Notes: generated by a model not told the origin, from the letters alone. 64,000 nt of DNA from Streptacidiphilus sp041262525 (GCF_041262525.1 NZ_JBGCCK010000016.1:62001-126000), one strand, 5' to 3'; shown: positions 34,958 to 43,397, counted from the stretch's first letter. Numbers and translations: made by a program.

Positions 34958-35926
34958 ATGAAGTACGACACCCCCCTCGAAGCCGTCGGCAACACCCCCC
35001 TCGTCGGCCTGCCGCGCATCAGCGCGGGCGTGCCGGGCAACGAGGCGGGTGTCGTACGCCTGTGGGCGAAGCTGGAAGACCGCAACCCGACCGGTTCGAT
35101 CAAGGACCGTCCCGCGCTGCACATGATCGAGCGCGCCGAGGCGGACGGCCGGCTCACCCCCGGCTGCACGATCCTGGAGCCCACCAGCGGCAACACCGGG
35201 ATCTCGCTGGCGATGGCGGCCAAGCTCAAGGGCTACCGCATGGTCTGCGTGATGCCGGAGAACACCAGCGAGGAGCGGCGCGAGCTGCTGCGCATGTGGG
35301 GCGCCGAGGTCATCCCGTCCCCGGCGGCGGGCGGCTCCAACACCGCCGTCCGCGTCGCGAAGGAGCTGGCGGCGGAGCACCCGGACTGGGTGATGCTCTA
35401 CCAGTACGGCAACCCCGACAACGCGGGCGCGCACTACGCCGGCACCGGCCCGGAGATCCTGGCCGACCTGCCGACCGTCACCCACTTCGTCGCCGGGCTG
35501 GGCACCACCGGCACGCTGATGGGCGTCGGCCGATTCCTGCGCGAGAAGGTCCCCGGCGTGCAGATCGTCGCCGCCGAGCCGCGCTACGACGACCTGGTCT
35601 ACGGCCTGCGCAACCTCGACGAGGGCTTCGTCCCCGAGCTCTACGACGCCCAGGTGCTGACGACGCGCTTCTCCGTCGGCTCGGCCGACGCCGTGCGCCG
35701 CACCCGCGAGCTGCTGCAGCTGGAGGGCATCTTCGCGGGCGTCTCCACCGGGGCGATCCTGCACGCGGCGATCGGCGTCGCGCGCAAGGCCGCGCAGGCG
35801 GGGGAGCGGGCGGACGTGGTCTTCGTCGTCGCCGACGGCGGCTGGAAGTACCTGTCGACCGGCATCTACACCGCAGAGACGACGGAAGAAGCCGTCGAGG
35901 CACTCCAGGGCCAGCTCTGGGCGTAG
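34958..35926 (+). CDS. cysM: Cysteine synthase (CysM type, O-phosphoserine or CysO-linked)
   Basis: 322 aa. PLP-binding Lys in NPTGSIKDRPA, phosphate loop PTSGNTGISLAM, GLGTTGTLMGVG and GVSTGA. In Mycobacterium tuberculosis CysM uses O-phosphoserine and CysO thiocarboxylate; the cysO gene directly upstream supports that pathway here. It works in the cytoplasm and is PLP dependent. Confidence 0.92.
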   Translation: MKYDTPLEAVGNTPLVGLPRISAGVPGNEAGVVRLWAKLEDRNPTGSIKDRPALHMIERAEADGRLTPGCTILEPTSGNTGISLAMAAKLKGYRMVCVMPENTSEERRELLRMWGAEVIPSPAAGGSNTAVRVAKELAAEHPDWVMLYQYGNPDNAGAHYAGTGPEILADLPTVTHFVAGLGTTGTLMGVGRFLREKVPGVQIVAAEPRYDDLVYGLRNLDEGFVPELYDAQVLTTRFSVGSADAVRRTRELLQLEGIFAGVSTGAILHAAIGVARKAAQAGERADVVFVVADGGWKYLSTGIYTAETTEEAVEALQGQLWA

Positions 35927-36090
35927 CGCCCCCTTCTCGAAGAGACAGTGCCGAACCGGGATTCTTTATCCGTTTCCCGCCTCGAAACCGTCACAGAACG
36001 CCCACAGGCACCGATGGCGGGAGCTTCCCCTCGTTGGGCCGGAAAACGCTGGATTCCAGCAGTTTCCGCGCCCGACGGAGGAGGCCCCCC

Positions 36091-36282
36091 ATGAGCTCCG
36101 CTGACCTGTGGTCCTACCGAGAGATCGCCGCGCACATCGGCGTCAAGCCGGAGACCGTCAAGTCCTACCGACGCCAGGGCATTCTCCCCGCCCCCGACGT
36201 GGTCACCTCGTTCGGTCAACCACGCTGGTACGCCGACACGATCCGAGCATGGGTGCGACGCCGCCCGCACAACCGCGAGTGA
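36091..36282 (+). CDS. Small HTH (MerR/AlpA-like) DNA-binding protein
   Basis: 63 aa from ATG after GGAGGAGG. The HTH WSYREIAAHIGVKPETVKSYRRQGILPAPDV resembles a MerR/excisionase-type winged helix; no effector or coiled-coil dimerisation region follows. Such proteins are common in streptomycetes and may be phage- or plasmid-like regulators. The targets are unknown. Confidence 0.78.
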   Translation: MSSADLWSYREIAAHIGVKPETVKSYRRQGILPAPDVVTSFGQPRWYADTIRAWVRRRPHNRE

Positions 36283-36434
36283 GGCCGCCGACGGGCCCCC
36301 TCGTCCTGGTGATTCCGACCACAACCGGCCCCGTGGGCGGGAGCGCGAGCCCGCTGCCGCCTTACTCTCGAACCTCACGAACTCACGACCTCACGGCAAT
36401 GGTGCCGTGTGTGTGAGCACGCGGAGGGCGCGGC

Positions 36435-37181
36435 ATGGAACTGACGGTGGTGGGGAGCTCCGGGAGCTTTCCCTCGGCTGACTCGCCCTGCTCCTGCTAC
36501 CTGGTCGAGGCGGACGGCTTCCGGCTCGTGGTCGACCTGGGCAACGGCGCGCTCGGTGCGCTGCAGAAGTACACCGGGCTCTACGACGTCGACGCGGTCC
36601 TGCTGAGCCATCTGCACGCGGACCACTGCGTGGACATGTGCGCGTACTACGTCGCCCGCAACTACCGCGTCGAGGGCTGCCCGGACCCGGTGCCGGTCTT
36701 CGGCCCGGCCGGCACGGCCGAGCGGCTGGCGCGCGCGTACGACATGGACGAGCACCCGGGGATGAAGGAGGTCTTCGACTTCCACACCCTGCGCGAGGGC
36801 AGCTTCGAGCTGGGCCCGCTGACGATCACGGCCGTGCGCGTCGCCCACCCGGTCGAGGCATACGGCTTCCGGATCGCACACGGCGGGAGCTCGTTCGTCT
36901 ACACCGGCGACACCGGCCCCTGCGAGCAACTGGTCACCCTCGCCGAGGGCACCGACCTGCTGCTCTCCGAGGCCGCGTACACGCACGGCAAGGAGGAGTA
37001 CGTCGACGTGCACCTCAACGGCCGCCAGGCCGGCGAGCTGGCGGCGCGCGCCGGCGTCGGCCGTCTTGTGCTGACGCACATCCCCCCGTGGACGGACCCG
37101 CAGCGCAACGCGCTGGACGCGGCCGAGGCATACGACGGCCCGGTCGAGCTGGCTCGACCGGGCGCGCTGTACGAACTCTGA
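36435..37181 (+). CDS. MBL-fold hydrolase, RNase Z-like
   Basis: 248 aa. Metal motif SHLHADHCVD (HxHxDH) plus further His/Asp in VAHPVEAYGF, YTGDTGPC and THIPPW are the ligands of an RNase Z/ElaC-like beta-lactamase fold. It lacks the exosite arm typical of tRNase Z, so it is probably a different phosphodiesterase. It is divergent in function from, but next to, the PTS genes (convergent with the first EIIC). Confidence 0.85.
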   Translation: MELTVVGSSGSFPSADSPCSCYLVEADGFRLVVDLGNGALGALQKYTGLYDVDAVLLSHLHADHCVDMCAYYVARNYRVEGCPDPVPVFGPAGTAERLARAYDMDEHPGMKEVFDFHTLREGSFELGPLTITAVRVAHPVEAYGFRIAHGGSSFVYTGDTGPCEQLVTLAEGTDLLLSEAAYTHGKEEYVDVHLNGRQAGELAARAGVGRLVLTHIPPWTDPQRNALDAAEAYDGPVELARPGALYEL

Positions 37182-37211
37182 CGGGGTGTTACGTCCCGGT
37201 CCTTCAGGCCG

Positions 37212-38444
37212 TCAGGCCTTCGTCACGTCCTCGATCTGCTCCTCGGGTTCACGGCCCGGGGTGGTGAGGTTGAACTTCACGATGGCGAAGCGGAACACGG
37301 TGTAGTAGACCGCCGCGAAGACCAGGCCGATCGGGATGATCAGCCACGGCTTGGTGGCGAGGTTCCAGTTGAGCACGTAGTCCAGCAGGCCCGCCGAGAA
37401 GGTGAAGCCGTGGTGGACGCCCAGCGCCCAGGTGACCGCCATGGAGACACCGGTCAGCAGCGCGTGGATCACGAAGAGCACCGGCGCGATGAACATGAAC
37501 GCGAACTCGATCGGCTCGGTCACGCCGGTCACGAAGGCGGTCAGCGCGACCGACAGCATCATGCCCGCGACGACCTTGCGGCGCTCCGGGCGCGCGGTGT
37601 GCACGATCGCCAGCGCGGCGGCCGGGAGGCCGAACATCATGATCGGGTAGAAGCCGCCCATGAACTGACCGGCGCTCGGGTCGCCCGCGAAGAAGCGGTT
37701 CAGGTCGCCGTGGACACCGTGATAGGTGCCGACCTGCTGCCAGAAGAAGGTGTTCACGAACTGGTGCATGCCGATCGGCAGCAGCAGGCGGTTGACGAAG
37801 CCGAAGATCCCGGCGCCCAGCGGGCCGAGGCCGATCAGCCAGTTGGAGAAGTGGTCCAGCTGGGAACCGACCGGGCCCCAGATCAGACCGAAGACCACGC
37901 CGACCAGGGTGCCGACGAAGGCCATCTGGATCGGGACGAGGCGGCGGCCGTTGAAGAAGCCGAGCCAGTCGACCAGCTTGGTCCGGTGGTACTTCTGCCA
38001 CAGCACGGCGGCCAGCAGGCCGATCACGATGCCGCCCAGGACGCCGGGATCCTGCGGCTTGCCGTCAGGGAGAGCGGCGGTGACGGTGCCGGCCTGCGGG
38101 AAGACGGTCAGAACCTGCTTGAACACCAGGTAGCCGACCATCGCGGCGAGCGCGGTGGAGCCGTCCGCCTTCTTGGCGAAGCCGATGGCCACGCCGATGC
38201 AGAAGAGCAGCGGCATGTTGTCGAAGACGCCGTGTCCGGCGGCGGCGAAGACGGCGGCGACCTTGCCCCAGTGCAGACCCTTGGGGCCGAAGACGTCGTC
38301 CTGGCCGAGACGGAGCAGGATGCCCGCCGCCGGGAGGACGGCGATCGGCAGCTGGAGGCTGCGGCCGAGCTTCTGGAGGCCTTGGAGGGGGCCCGCGCCC
38401 CGCTTCTTTGCGGGGGCCACCGTGCCGGCGGTGGTTGCGCTCAT
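37212..38444 (-). CDS. nagE: PTS transporter EIIC, GlcNAc type (paralogue 1)
   Basis: 410 aa from ATG with AGGGAAC upstream. It is the membrane channel of a glucose/GlcNAc-family PTS permease: LQKLGRSLQLPIAVLPAAGILLRLGQ, GLPAAALAIVHTARPERRKVV and GVTEPIEFAFMFI are signature stretches, with ~10 helices. EIIB and EIIA domains are absent, as in streptomycetes where a separate EIIB (NagF) is used. A triple DasR-like operator lies directly upstream. Convergent with the MBL gene. Confidence 0.93.
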   Translation of the reverse strand: MSATTAGTVAPAKKRGAGPLQGLQKLGRSLQLPIAVLPAAGILLRLGQDDVFGPKGLHWGKVAAVFAAAGHGVFDNMPLLFCIGVAIGFAKKADGSTALAAMVGYLVFKQVLTVFPQAGTVTAALPDGKPQDPGVLGGIVIGLLAAVLWQKYHRTKLVDWLGFFNGRRLVPIQMAFVGTLVGVVFGLIWGPVGSQLDHFSNWLIGLGPLGAGIFGFVNRLLLPIGMHQFVNTFFWQQVGTYHGVHGDLNRFFAGDPSAGQFMGGFYPIMMFGLPAAALAIVHTARPERRKVVAGMMLSVALTAFVTGVTEPIEFAFMFIAPVLFVIHALLTGVSMAVTWALGVHHGFTFSAGLLDYVLNWNLATKPWLIIPIGLVFAAVYYTVFRFAIVKFNLTTPGREPEEQIEDVTKA

Positions 38445-38460
38445 GGTGTTCCCTAACGAT

Positions 38461-38511
38461 AAGAATGGTCTACACCACAGTGGTTTAGACCATGTGGTGT
38501 AGACCATTCTT
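38461..38511 (-). promoter_or_regulatory. Triple DasR-type (dre) operator upstream of EIIC paralogue 1
   Basis: TGGTCTACACCA (38466-38477), TGGTTTAGACCA (38481-38492) and TGGTGTAGACCA (38495-38506) match the TGGTCTAGACCA core of Streptomyces DasR sites. The flanks form an 18-bp perfect inverted repeat, AAGAATGGTCTACACCAC with its complement, around the central site. DasR is derepressed by GlcN-6-P, so the transporter is expected to be induced by GlcNAc. Confidence 0.9.
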
Positions 38512-38578
38512 AGCACGGCTTTATGGACCGAGGCCCCTCCGTGTCGGAGTTGTGATGTTTCGGAGCGCTGGCCTCCGT

Positions 38579-39841
38579 TTACGCCTTGGTGACGTCCTCG
38601 ATCTCGCCCTCGGGCTCGCGGCCGGGGGTCTGCAGGTTGAACTTCGTGATCGCGAAGCGGAAGAGCGCGTAGTAGATCACCGCGAAGACCAGCCCGATCG
38701 GGATGATCATCCAGGGCTTGGTGGCCAGGCTCCAGTTGAGCCCGTAATCGATCAGACCGGCGGAGAAGGTGAACCCGTCGTGGACGCCCATGGCCCAGGT
38801 GACCGCCATCGAGACGCCGGTCAGCAGCGCGTGGATGCCGTAGAGGACCGGGGCGATGAACATGAAGGAGAACTCGATCGGCTCCGTCACGCCGGTGACG
38901 AACGCGGTCAGACCGACGGAGACCATCATGCCCGTCACCGCCTTGCGGCGCTCCGGGCGGGCGCAGTGCGCGATCGCGAGGGCGGCCGCGGGGAGGGCGA
39001 ACATCATGATCGGGAAGAACCCGGTGAGGAACTGACCCGCCGTCGGGTCGCCGTGCATGAAGCGCGGGATCTCGCCGTGCCAGACCTTGCCGTGGGCATC
39101 GGTGTAGGAGCCGACCGTCTGCTGGAAGAAGGTGTTCAGGAACTGGTGCATGCCGACCGGGATGAGCAGGCGGTTCGTGACGCCGAAGATGCCCGCCCCG
39201 AGCGCGCCGAGACCGGTCAGCCAGCTGCCGAAGTGCTCCAGGCCGCTGCCGATCGGGCCCCAGGCCAGACCGAACACCACGCCGAGGATCGTGCCGACGA
39301 AGGCCATGATGATCGGGACGAGGCGGCGGCCGTTGAAGAAGCCGAGCCAGTCGACCAGCTTGGTGCGGTGGTACTTCTGCCACAGGATGGCCGAGAGCAG
39401 ACCGACCACGATGCCGCCGAGGACCCCCGGGTCCTGCGGCTTGCCGGCCGGCAGCGCCGCGGTGACCGTACCGGCCATGGGGAAGACCGTCAGCACGTTC
39501 TTGAAGACCAGGTAGCCGACGAGCGCGGCGAGCGCGGTGGAGCCGTCCGCCTTCTTGGCGAAGCCGATCGCGACGCCGACGCAGAAGAGCAGCGGCAGGT
39601 TGTCGAAGAGCGCGCCACCGGCGGCACTGAACACGTCGGCGACCCTGCCCCAGTGCAGACCCTTCGCGCCGAAGACGTCCTCCTGGCCCAACCGCATCAG
39701 GATGCCTGCGGCGGGCAGCACGGCGACCGGCAGCTGGAGGCTGCGGCCGATCTTCTGCATGCCCTGGAGCAGACCGGCGCCGGGCTTGGGCCCGGGCTCG
39801 GGCTTGGCGCTCAGTTCGGGAGGTGCGGTGGTCGCGCTCAT
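38579..39841 (-). CDS. nagE: PTS transporter EIIC, GlcNAc type (paralogue 2)
   Basis: 420 aa. The same fold and signature motifs as paralogue 1 (LQGMQKIGRSLQLPVAVLPAAGILMRLGQEDVFG, GVTEPIEFSFMF). It has a short Pro/Gly/Lys-rich N-terminal extension and an inserted segment after TVGSYTDAHGKVWHGEIPRF. It lies in tandem, 134 bp upstream of paralogue 1, on the same strand, and has its own dre site. Part of the likely GlcNAc uptake set. Confidence 0.93.
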   Translation of the reverse strand: MSATTAPPELSAKPEPGPKPGAGLLQGMQKIGRSLQLPVAVLPAAGILMRLGQEDVFGAKGLHWGRVADVFSAAGGALFDNLPLLFCVGVAIGFAKKADGSTALAALVGYLVFKNVLTVFPMAGTVTAALPAGKPQDPGVLGGIVVGLLSAILWQKYHRTKLVDWLGFFNGRRLVPIIMAFVGTILGVVFGLAWGPIGSGLEHFGSWLTGLGALGAGIFGVTNRLLIPVGMHQFLNTFFQQTVGSYTDAHGKVWHGEIPRFMHGDPTAGQFLTGFFPIMMFALPAAALAIAHCARPERRKAVTGMMVSVGLTAFVTGVTEPIEFSFMFIAPVLYGIHALLTGVSMAVTWAMGVHDGFTFSAGLIDYGLNWSLATKPWMIIPIGLVFAVIYYALFRFAITKFNLQTPGREPEGEIEDVTKA

Positions 39842-39880
39842 GGTTCCCCTTGGGTGCGGATCGGTCGGGCCACGGCGGCG

Positions 39881-39892
39881 TGGTCTAGACCT
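39881..39892 (-). promoter_or_regulatory. DasR-type operator upstream of EIIC paralogue 2
   Basis: TGGTCTAGACCT, a near-perfect palindrome, 40 bases upstream of the EIIC start. Confidence 0.8.
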
Positions 39893-39986
39893 GTCCTATC
39901 AAGGTGAATAAGCGGCGAGTAGGGGATTCCGGGGTAGATCCGCCCATCGTTATCAACTTCGGGGCGGCGGTCCGCGCGGAACGTGA

Positions 39987-40022
39987 CAAGGGTCCCGGGG
40001 AAGTGATTCCCAGGGACCCTTG
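39987..40022. terminator. Hairpin terminator between EIIC paralogues 3 and 2
   Basis: CAAGGGTCCC (39987-39996) pairs with GGGACCCTTG (40013-40022), with inner GGGAA/TTCCC stem. Confidence 0.75.
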
Positions 40023-40046
40023 CGCGGGACTGCGCGACGTGCTCGG

Positions 40047-41294
40047 TCAGTCCTTCGTGATGCCGACCTCGGTGTCTTCGTCCTCGGGCTCGCGGCCGGG
40101 CGTCTTCAGGTCGAACCTGGTGATGACGAAGCGGAAAAGCGCGTAGTAGACGACGGCGAACACCACGCCGACCGGGAGGATGATCCAGGGTTTGGTAGCG
40201 AGGCTCCAGTTGAGCCCGTAGTCGATCAGGCCGGCCGAGAAGCTGAAGCCGTCATGGACGCCGAGTGCCCAGGTGATCGCCATGGAACAACCGGTCAGCA
40301 GTGCGTGAAGACCGTAGAGCGCCGGGGCGAGGTAGGCGAAGGAGAACTCGATCGGCTCGGTGACGCCGGTGATGAGGGAGGTCAGACCGAGGGAGATCAT
40401 CATCCCGGTCACTTCCTTGCGGCGCTCCGGGCGGGCGCAGTGCGCCATCGCCAGGGCGGCGGCGGGGAGGGCGAACATCATGATCGGGAAGAAGCCGGTG
40501 GTGAAGATGCCCGCGCTCGGATCGTGGTGCAGGAAGCGCGGGATGTCTCCCTGGTAGGTCTGCCCCTGGTAGTGCCAGGTGCCGTACTGGAACCACACGT
40601 AGGTGTTGAGCAGCTGGTGCATGCCGATCACCAGAAGCAGGCGGTTGGCCACGCCGAAGATGCCGGAGCCGAACCAACCCAGGCTGGTAAGCCAGTTGCT
40701 GAAGCTGTTGAGTCCGGAGCCGATCGGCGGCCACAGGTTGACGAAGATGACCGCGAGGGCGAGCCCGACGCCGGCCATGATGATGGGGACGAGGCGGCGG
40801 CCGTTGAAGAAGCCGAGCCAGTCGGGCAGCTTGGTGCGGTGGAAGCGCTGCCACAGGAAGCCGGTGATCAGGCCCAGCAGGATGCCGCCCAGCACACCGG
40901 GATTCTGGCCGGGGTAGGGGAGGTGCGCGGCCAGGCTCTCCTTGGTCGGGAAGGCGTCCAGGACGGCGCGGTAGACGAGGAATCCGGCTACCGCCGCGAG
41001 CGCGGTGGAGCCGTCCGCCTTCTTCGCCATGCCGATGGCCACGCCGATGCAGAACAGAAGCGGCAGGCCGATGTAGGCGTTGAGCAGCGCGCCGCCGGCT
41101 GCATTGAAGACCTTGGCGACGTTGTCCCAGCCGAGACCGGTTTTGCCGAACACGTCGTCCTGGCCGAGCGCGTTCAACAGGCCGGCCGCCGGGAGGGCTG
41201 CTACCGGGAGCTGAAGACTTCGGCCCATCTTCTGCATGCCGCTGTAGAACGTCTGCCAGGCGGATGGGCCCGCGGTGGCTTGCGCCGTACTCAT
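40047..41294 (-). CDS. nagE: PTS transporter EIIC, GlcNAc type (paralogue 3)
   Basis: 415 aa from ATG with GGGAGAAG upstream. Motifs MQKMGRSLQLPVAALPAAGLLNALGQDDVF, HCARPERRKEVTGMM and GVTEPIEFSFAY are shared with the two other copies, but the interior is more divergent (for example YVWFQYGTWHYQGQTYQGDIPRF). The dre site TGGTGTAGACCA lies 77 bp upstream, towards the divergent EIIB gene. Three tandem EIIC genes are unusual; two is the number I know for Streptomyces. Confidence 0.93.
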   Translation of the reverse strand: MSTAQATAGPSAWQTFYSGMQKMGRSLQLPVAALPAAGLLNALGQDDVFGKTGLGWDNVAKVFNAAGGALLNAYIGLPLLFCIGVAIGMAKKADGSTALAAVAGFLVYRAVLDAFPTKESLAAHLPYPGQNPGVLGGILLGLITGFLWQRFHRTKLPDWLGFFNGRRLVPIIMAGVGLALAVIFVNLWPPIGSGLNSFSNWLTSLGWFGSGIFGVANRLLLVIGMHQLLNTYVWFQYGTWHYQGQTYQGDIPRFLHHDPSAGIFTTGFFPIMMFALPAAALAMAHCARPERRKEVTGMMISLGLTSLITGVTEPIEFSFAYLAPALYGLHALLTGCSMAITWALGVHDGFSFSAGLIDYGLNWSLATKPWIILPVGVVFAVVYYALFRFVITRFDLKTPGREPEDEDTEVGITKD

Positions 41295-41370
41295 CTCGAC
41301 TTCTCCCTGTTTCTCGTGGGCGGAGTCGGGTCCCCCTCTTCCCCTCCTGTTTTTGGCCTGCCCGGGTGAT

Positions 41371-41382
41371 TGGTGTAGACCA
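41371..41382 (-). promoter_or_regulatory. DasR-type operator between EIIC paralogue 3 and EIIB
   Basis: TGGTGTAGACCA with extended ATTGGTGTAGACCAGT at 41369-41384, a close match to the consensus. Confidence 0.85.
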
Positions 41383-41527
41383 GTTAGGTGTGAGGTGTGC
41401 CCCGTAGTGCACATCCTTAGGCCGCTTTTAGATCTTCGCTCGCGAAGTTGGGCCATTTGTGCGTTAACGTGACATCTCGGGATAACTGCCATAAGACTGG
41501 GTGTCCCGGTTAGAACAGGAGAACCAG

Positions 41528-41764
41528 ATGGCCAGCAAGGCTGAGAAGATCGTCGCGGGACTCGGCGGCATCGACAACATCGAAGAGGTCGAGGGCTGCA
41601 TCACCCGCCTGCGCACCGAGGTGAAGGACTCCTCCCTCGTCGATGAGGCCGCGCTGAAGGCCGCGGGGGCACACGGCGTCGTCAAGATGGGCACCGCGAT
41701 CCAGGTCGTCATCGGCACGGACGCGGACCCGATCGCCGCCGACATCGAAGACATGATGGAGTGA
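41528..41764 (+). CDS. nagF: PTS EIIB subunit (single domain, GlcNAc)
   Basis: 78 aa from ATG after AGGAGA; a longer start at 41501 lacks a Shine-Dalgarno. The active-site Cys24 in EVEGCITRLR is the phosphorylation site of glucose-family EIIB, followed by KMGTAIQVVIGTDADPIAADI. It would pass phosphate from EIIA (Crr, not in the window) to GlcNAc during transport by the EIIC proteins. It is divergent from them. A weaker palindrome ACTGGGTGTCCCGGT lies at 41496-41510. Confidence 0.92.
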   Translation: MASKAEKIVAGLGGIDNIEEVEGCITRLRTEVKDSSLVDEAALKAAGAHGVVKMGTAIQVVIGTDADPIAADIEDMME

Positions 41765-41812
41765 CGGATTCTCCGTCCGGCTCCATCGGCTGACCGCCCT
41801 CGCGAGGGGCAC

Positions 41813-41850
41813 CACGGACGGCCCGCGCCATGCCGCGCGGGCCGTCCGTG
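41813..41850. terminator. Hairpin terminator after the EIIB gene
   Basis: CACGGACGGCCCGCGC (41813-41828) pairs with GCGCGGGCCGTCCGTG (41835-41850), 16 bp. Confidence 0.8.
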
Positions 41851-41868
41851 ACGTATCGGTGCTTTCGG

Positions 41869-41874
41869 TAGGGT
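41869..41874 (+). promoter_or_regulatory. -10 box of a leaderless promoter (rph)
   Basis: TAGGGT ends 7 bases upstream of ATG 41882. Confidence 0.5.
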
Positions 41875-41881
41875 CGAGGGC

Positions 41882-42607
41882 ATGACTCGTATCGACGGCC
41901 GCAGCTCCGAACAGCTCCGCCCCATCACCATCGAACGCGGATGGAGCAAGCACGCCGAGGGTTCTGTCCTCGTCTCCTTCGGCGACACCAAGGTGCTCTG
42001 CACCGCCAGCGTCACCGAAGGCGTGCCGCGCTGGCGGCGCGGCAGCGGCGAGGGGTGGGTGACCGCGGAGTACGCGATGCTGCCGCGCTCCACGAACACC
42101 CGCAGCGACCGCGAGTCCGTGCGCGGCAAGATCGGCGGGCGGACGCACGAGATCAGCCGCCTGATCGGGCGCTCGCTGCGCGGCGTCATCGACCTGCGCG
42201 CGCTGTCGGAGAACACGATCGCGCTCGACTGCGACGTGCTCCAGGCGGACGGCGGCACCCGTACGGCAGCGATCACCGGCGCGTACGTCGCGCTGGTCGA
42301 CGCGGTGCGCTGGGCGCAGGAGAAGAAGATCACGCGCGCGAAGGCCGAGCCGATCGTTGGCTCCGTGGCGGCGGTCAGCGTCGGCATCGTGGGCGGCGTG
42401 CCGATGACGGACCTCTGCTACGAGGAGGACGTCCGCGCCGAGACCGACATGAACATTGTCTGCACCGGCGACGGCCGTTTCGTCGAGGTCCAGGGCACGG
42501 CGGAGGGCGCGCCCTTCGACCGCGACCTGCTGAACCAGCTGCTGGACCTCGGCCAGCTCGGCTGCGCCGAGCTGGACGCGATCCAGCGCAAGGTCCTCGA
42601 GGGCTGA
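41882..42607 (+). CDS. rph: Ribonuclease PH
   Basis: 241 aa, typical length. MTRIDGRSSEQLRPITIERG at the start, GEGWVTAEYAMLPRSTNTR, GRSLRGVIDL and EVQGTAEGAPFDRD are diagnostic. It trims tRNA 3' ends by phosphorolysis. rdgB follows 13 bp downstream, a common pairing in actinobacteria. Confidence 0.97.
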   Translation: MTRIDGRSSEQLRPITIERGWSKHAEGSVLVSFGDTKVLCTASVTEGVPRWRRGSGEGWVTAEYAMLPRSTNTRSDRESVRGKIGGRTHEISRLIGRSLRGVIDLRALSENTIALDCDVLQADGGTRTAAITGAYVALVDAVRWAQEKKITRAKAEPIVGSVAAVSVGIVGGVPMTDLCYEEDVRAETDMNIVCTGDGRFVEVQGTAEGAPFDRDLLNQLLDLGQLGCAELDAIQRKVLEG

Positions 42608-42620
42608 GGCGGCGATCGCG

Positions 42621-43223
42621 ATGCAGAAGCTGATCCTGGCCACCCGCAACGCCCACAAGGTGGGCGAGCTGCGGGCGATCCTCGGTGCGGCGGGCGTGGA
42701 GGTCGACCTGGTCGGCGCGGACGCGTTCCCCGAGATCCCCGACGTGGCCGAGACGGGCGTGACGTTCGCGGAGAACGCCCTCCTCAAGGCGCACGCGCTG
42801 GCGCGCGCGACGGGGCTCCCCGCGGTCGCGGACGACTCCGGCCTCTGCGTGGACGTGCTCGGCGGAGCCCCGGGCATCTTCTCCGCCCGCTGGGCCGGCC
42901 GCCACGGCGACGACCGCGCGAACCTGGAGCTGCTGCTCGCCCAGCTCGCGGACATCGCCGACCCCCACCGTGCCGCGCACTTCGCCTGCGCGGCGGCGCT
43001 GGCGTTGCCGGACGGCACGGAACGCGTGGCCGAGGGCCAACTGCGCGGCACCCTCCGCTTCGAGCCCACCGGCTCGGGCGGCTTCGGCTACGACCCGATC
43101 CTCCAGCCGGACGGCTACTCCGTCACCTGCGCGGAACTGACCCCGGACCAGAAGAACGCCATCAGCCACCGCGGCGAGGCGTTCCGCGCCTTGGCGCCCG
43201 CGCTCCGCGAGCTGCTGGGCTGA
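42621..43223 (+). CDS. rdgB: RdgB/HAM1 non-canonical purine NTP pyrophosphatase
   Basis: 200 aa. LATRNAHKVGELR, TFAENALLKAHALA, ADDSGLCVDVLGGAPGIFSARWAG and GGFGYDPIL are family signatures. It hydrolyses ITP/XTP to keep inosine and xanthosine nucleotides out of nucleic acids. It is co-transcribed with rph. Confidence 0.96.
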   Translation: MQKLILATRNAHKVGELRAILGAAGVEVDLVGADAFPEIPDVAETGVTFAENALLKAHALARATGLPAVADDSGLCVDVLGGAPGIFSARWAGRHGDDRANLELLLAQLADIADPHRAAHFACAAALALPDGTERVAEGQLRGTLRFEPTGSGGFGYDPILQPDGYSVTCAELTPDQKNAISHRGEAFRALAPALRELLG

Positions 43224-43241
43224 CGCCGGCTGTCGTGAACG

Positions 43242-43280
43242 ATGAAGGTCCGCTCCGATTAATCCGGAGCGGACCTTCAT
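43242..43280. terminator. 16-bp terminator hairpin between rdgB and tRNA-Leu
   Basis: ATGAAGGTCCGCTCCG (43242-43257) pairs perfectly with CGGAGCGGACCTTCAT (43265-43280), loop ATTAATC, then TTCC. Bidirectional. Confidence 0.85.
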
Positions 43281-43300
43281 TTCCAAGGCAAAAGCCCTTG

Positions 43301-43384
43301 TGCGGCTGAAGGGATTCGAACCCTCACGGTGTCTCCACCACCAGATCCTAAGTCTGGCGCGTCTGCCTGCTTCGCCACAGCCGC
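43301..43384 (-). tRNA. tRNA-Leu (UAG)
   Basis: Minus strand: acceptor GCGGCTG/CAGCCGC, anticodon arm CCAGA-CTTAGGA-TCTGG gives UAG, a long variable arm (TGGTGGAGACACC region) as in class II tRNAs, T-arm GAGGG-TTCGAAT-CCCTT, discriminator A. No CCA is encoded. Length 84 nt. Confidence 0.95.
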
Positions 43385-43397
43385 CTAAAGGGCCATG

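Noticed and set aside
37410..38456. Plus-strand frames across the EIIC genes
   Set aside because: His/Asp/Arg-rich shadow translations of the minus-strand transporters.
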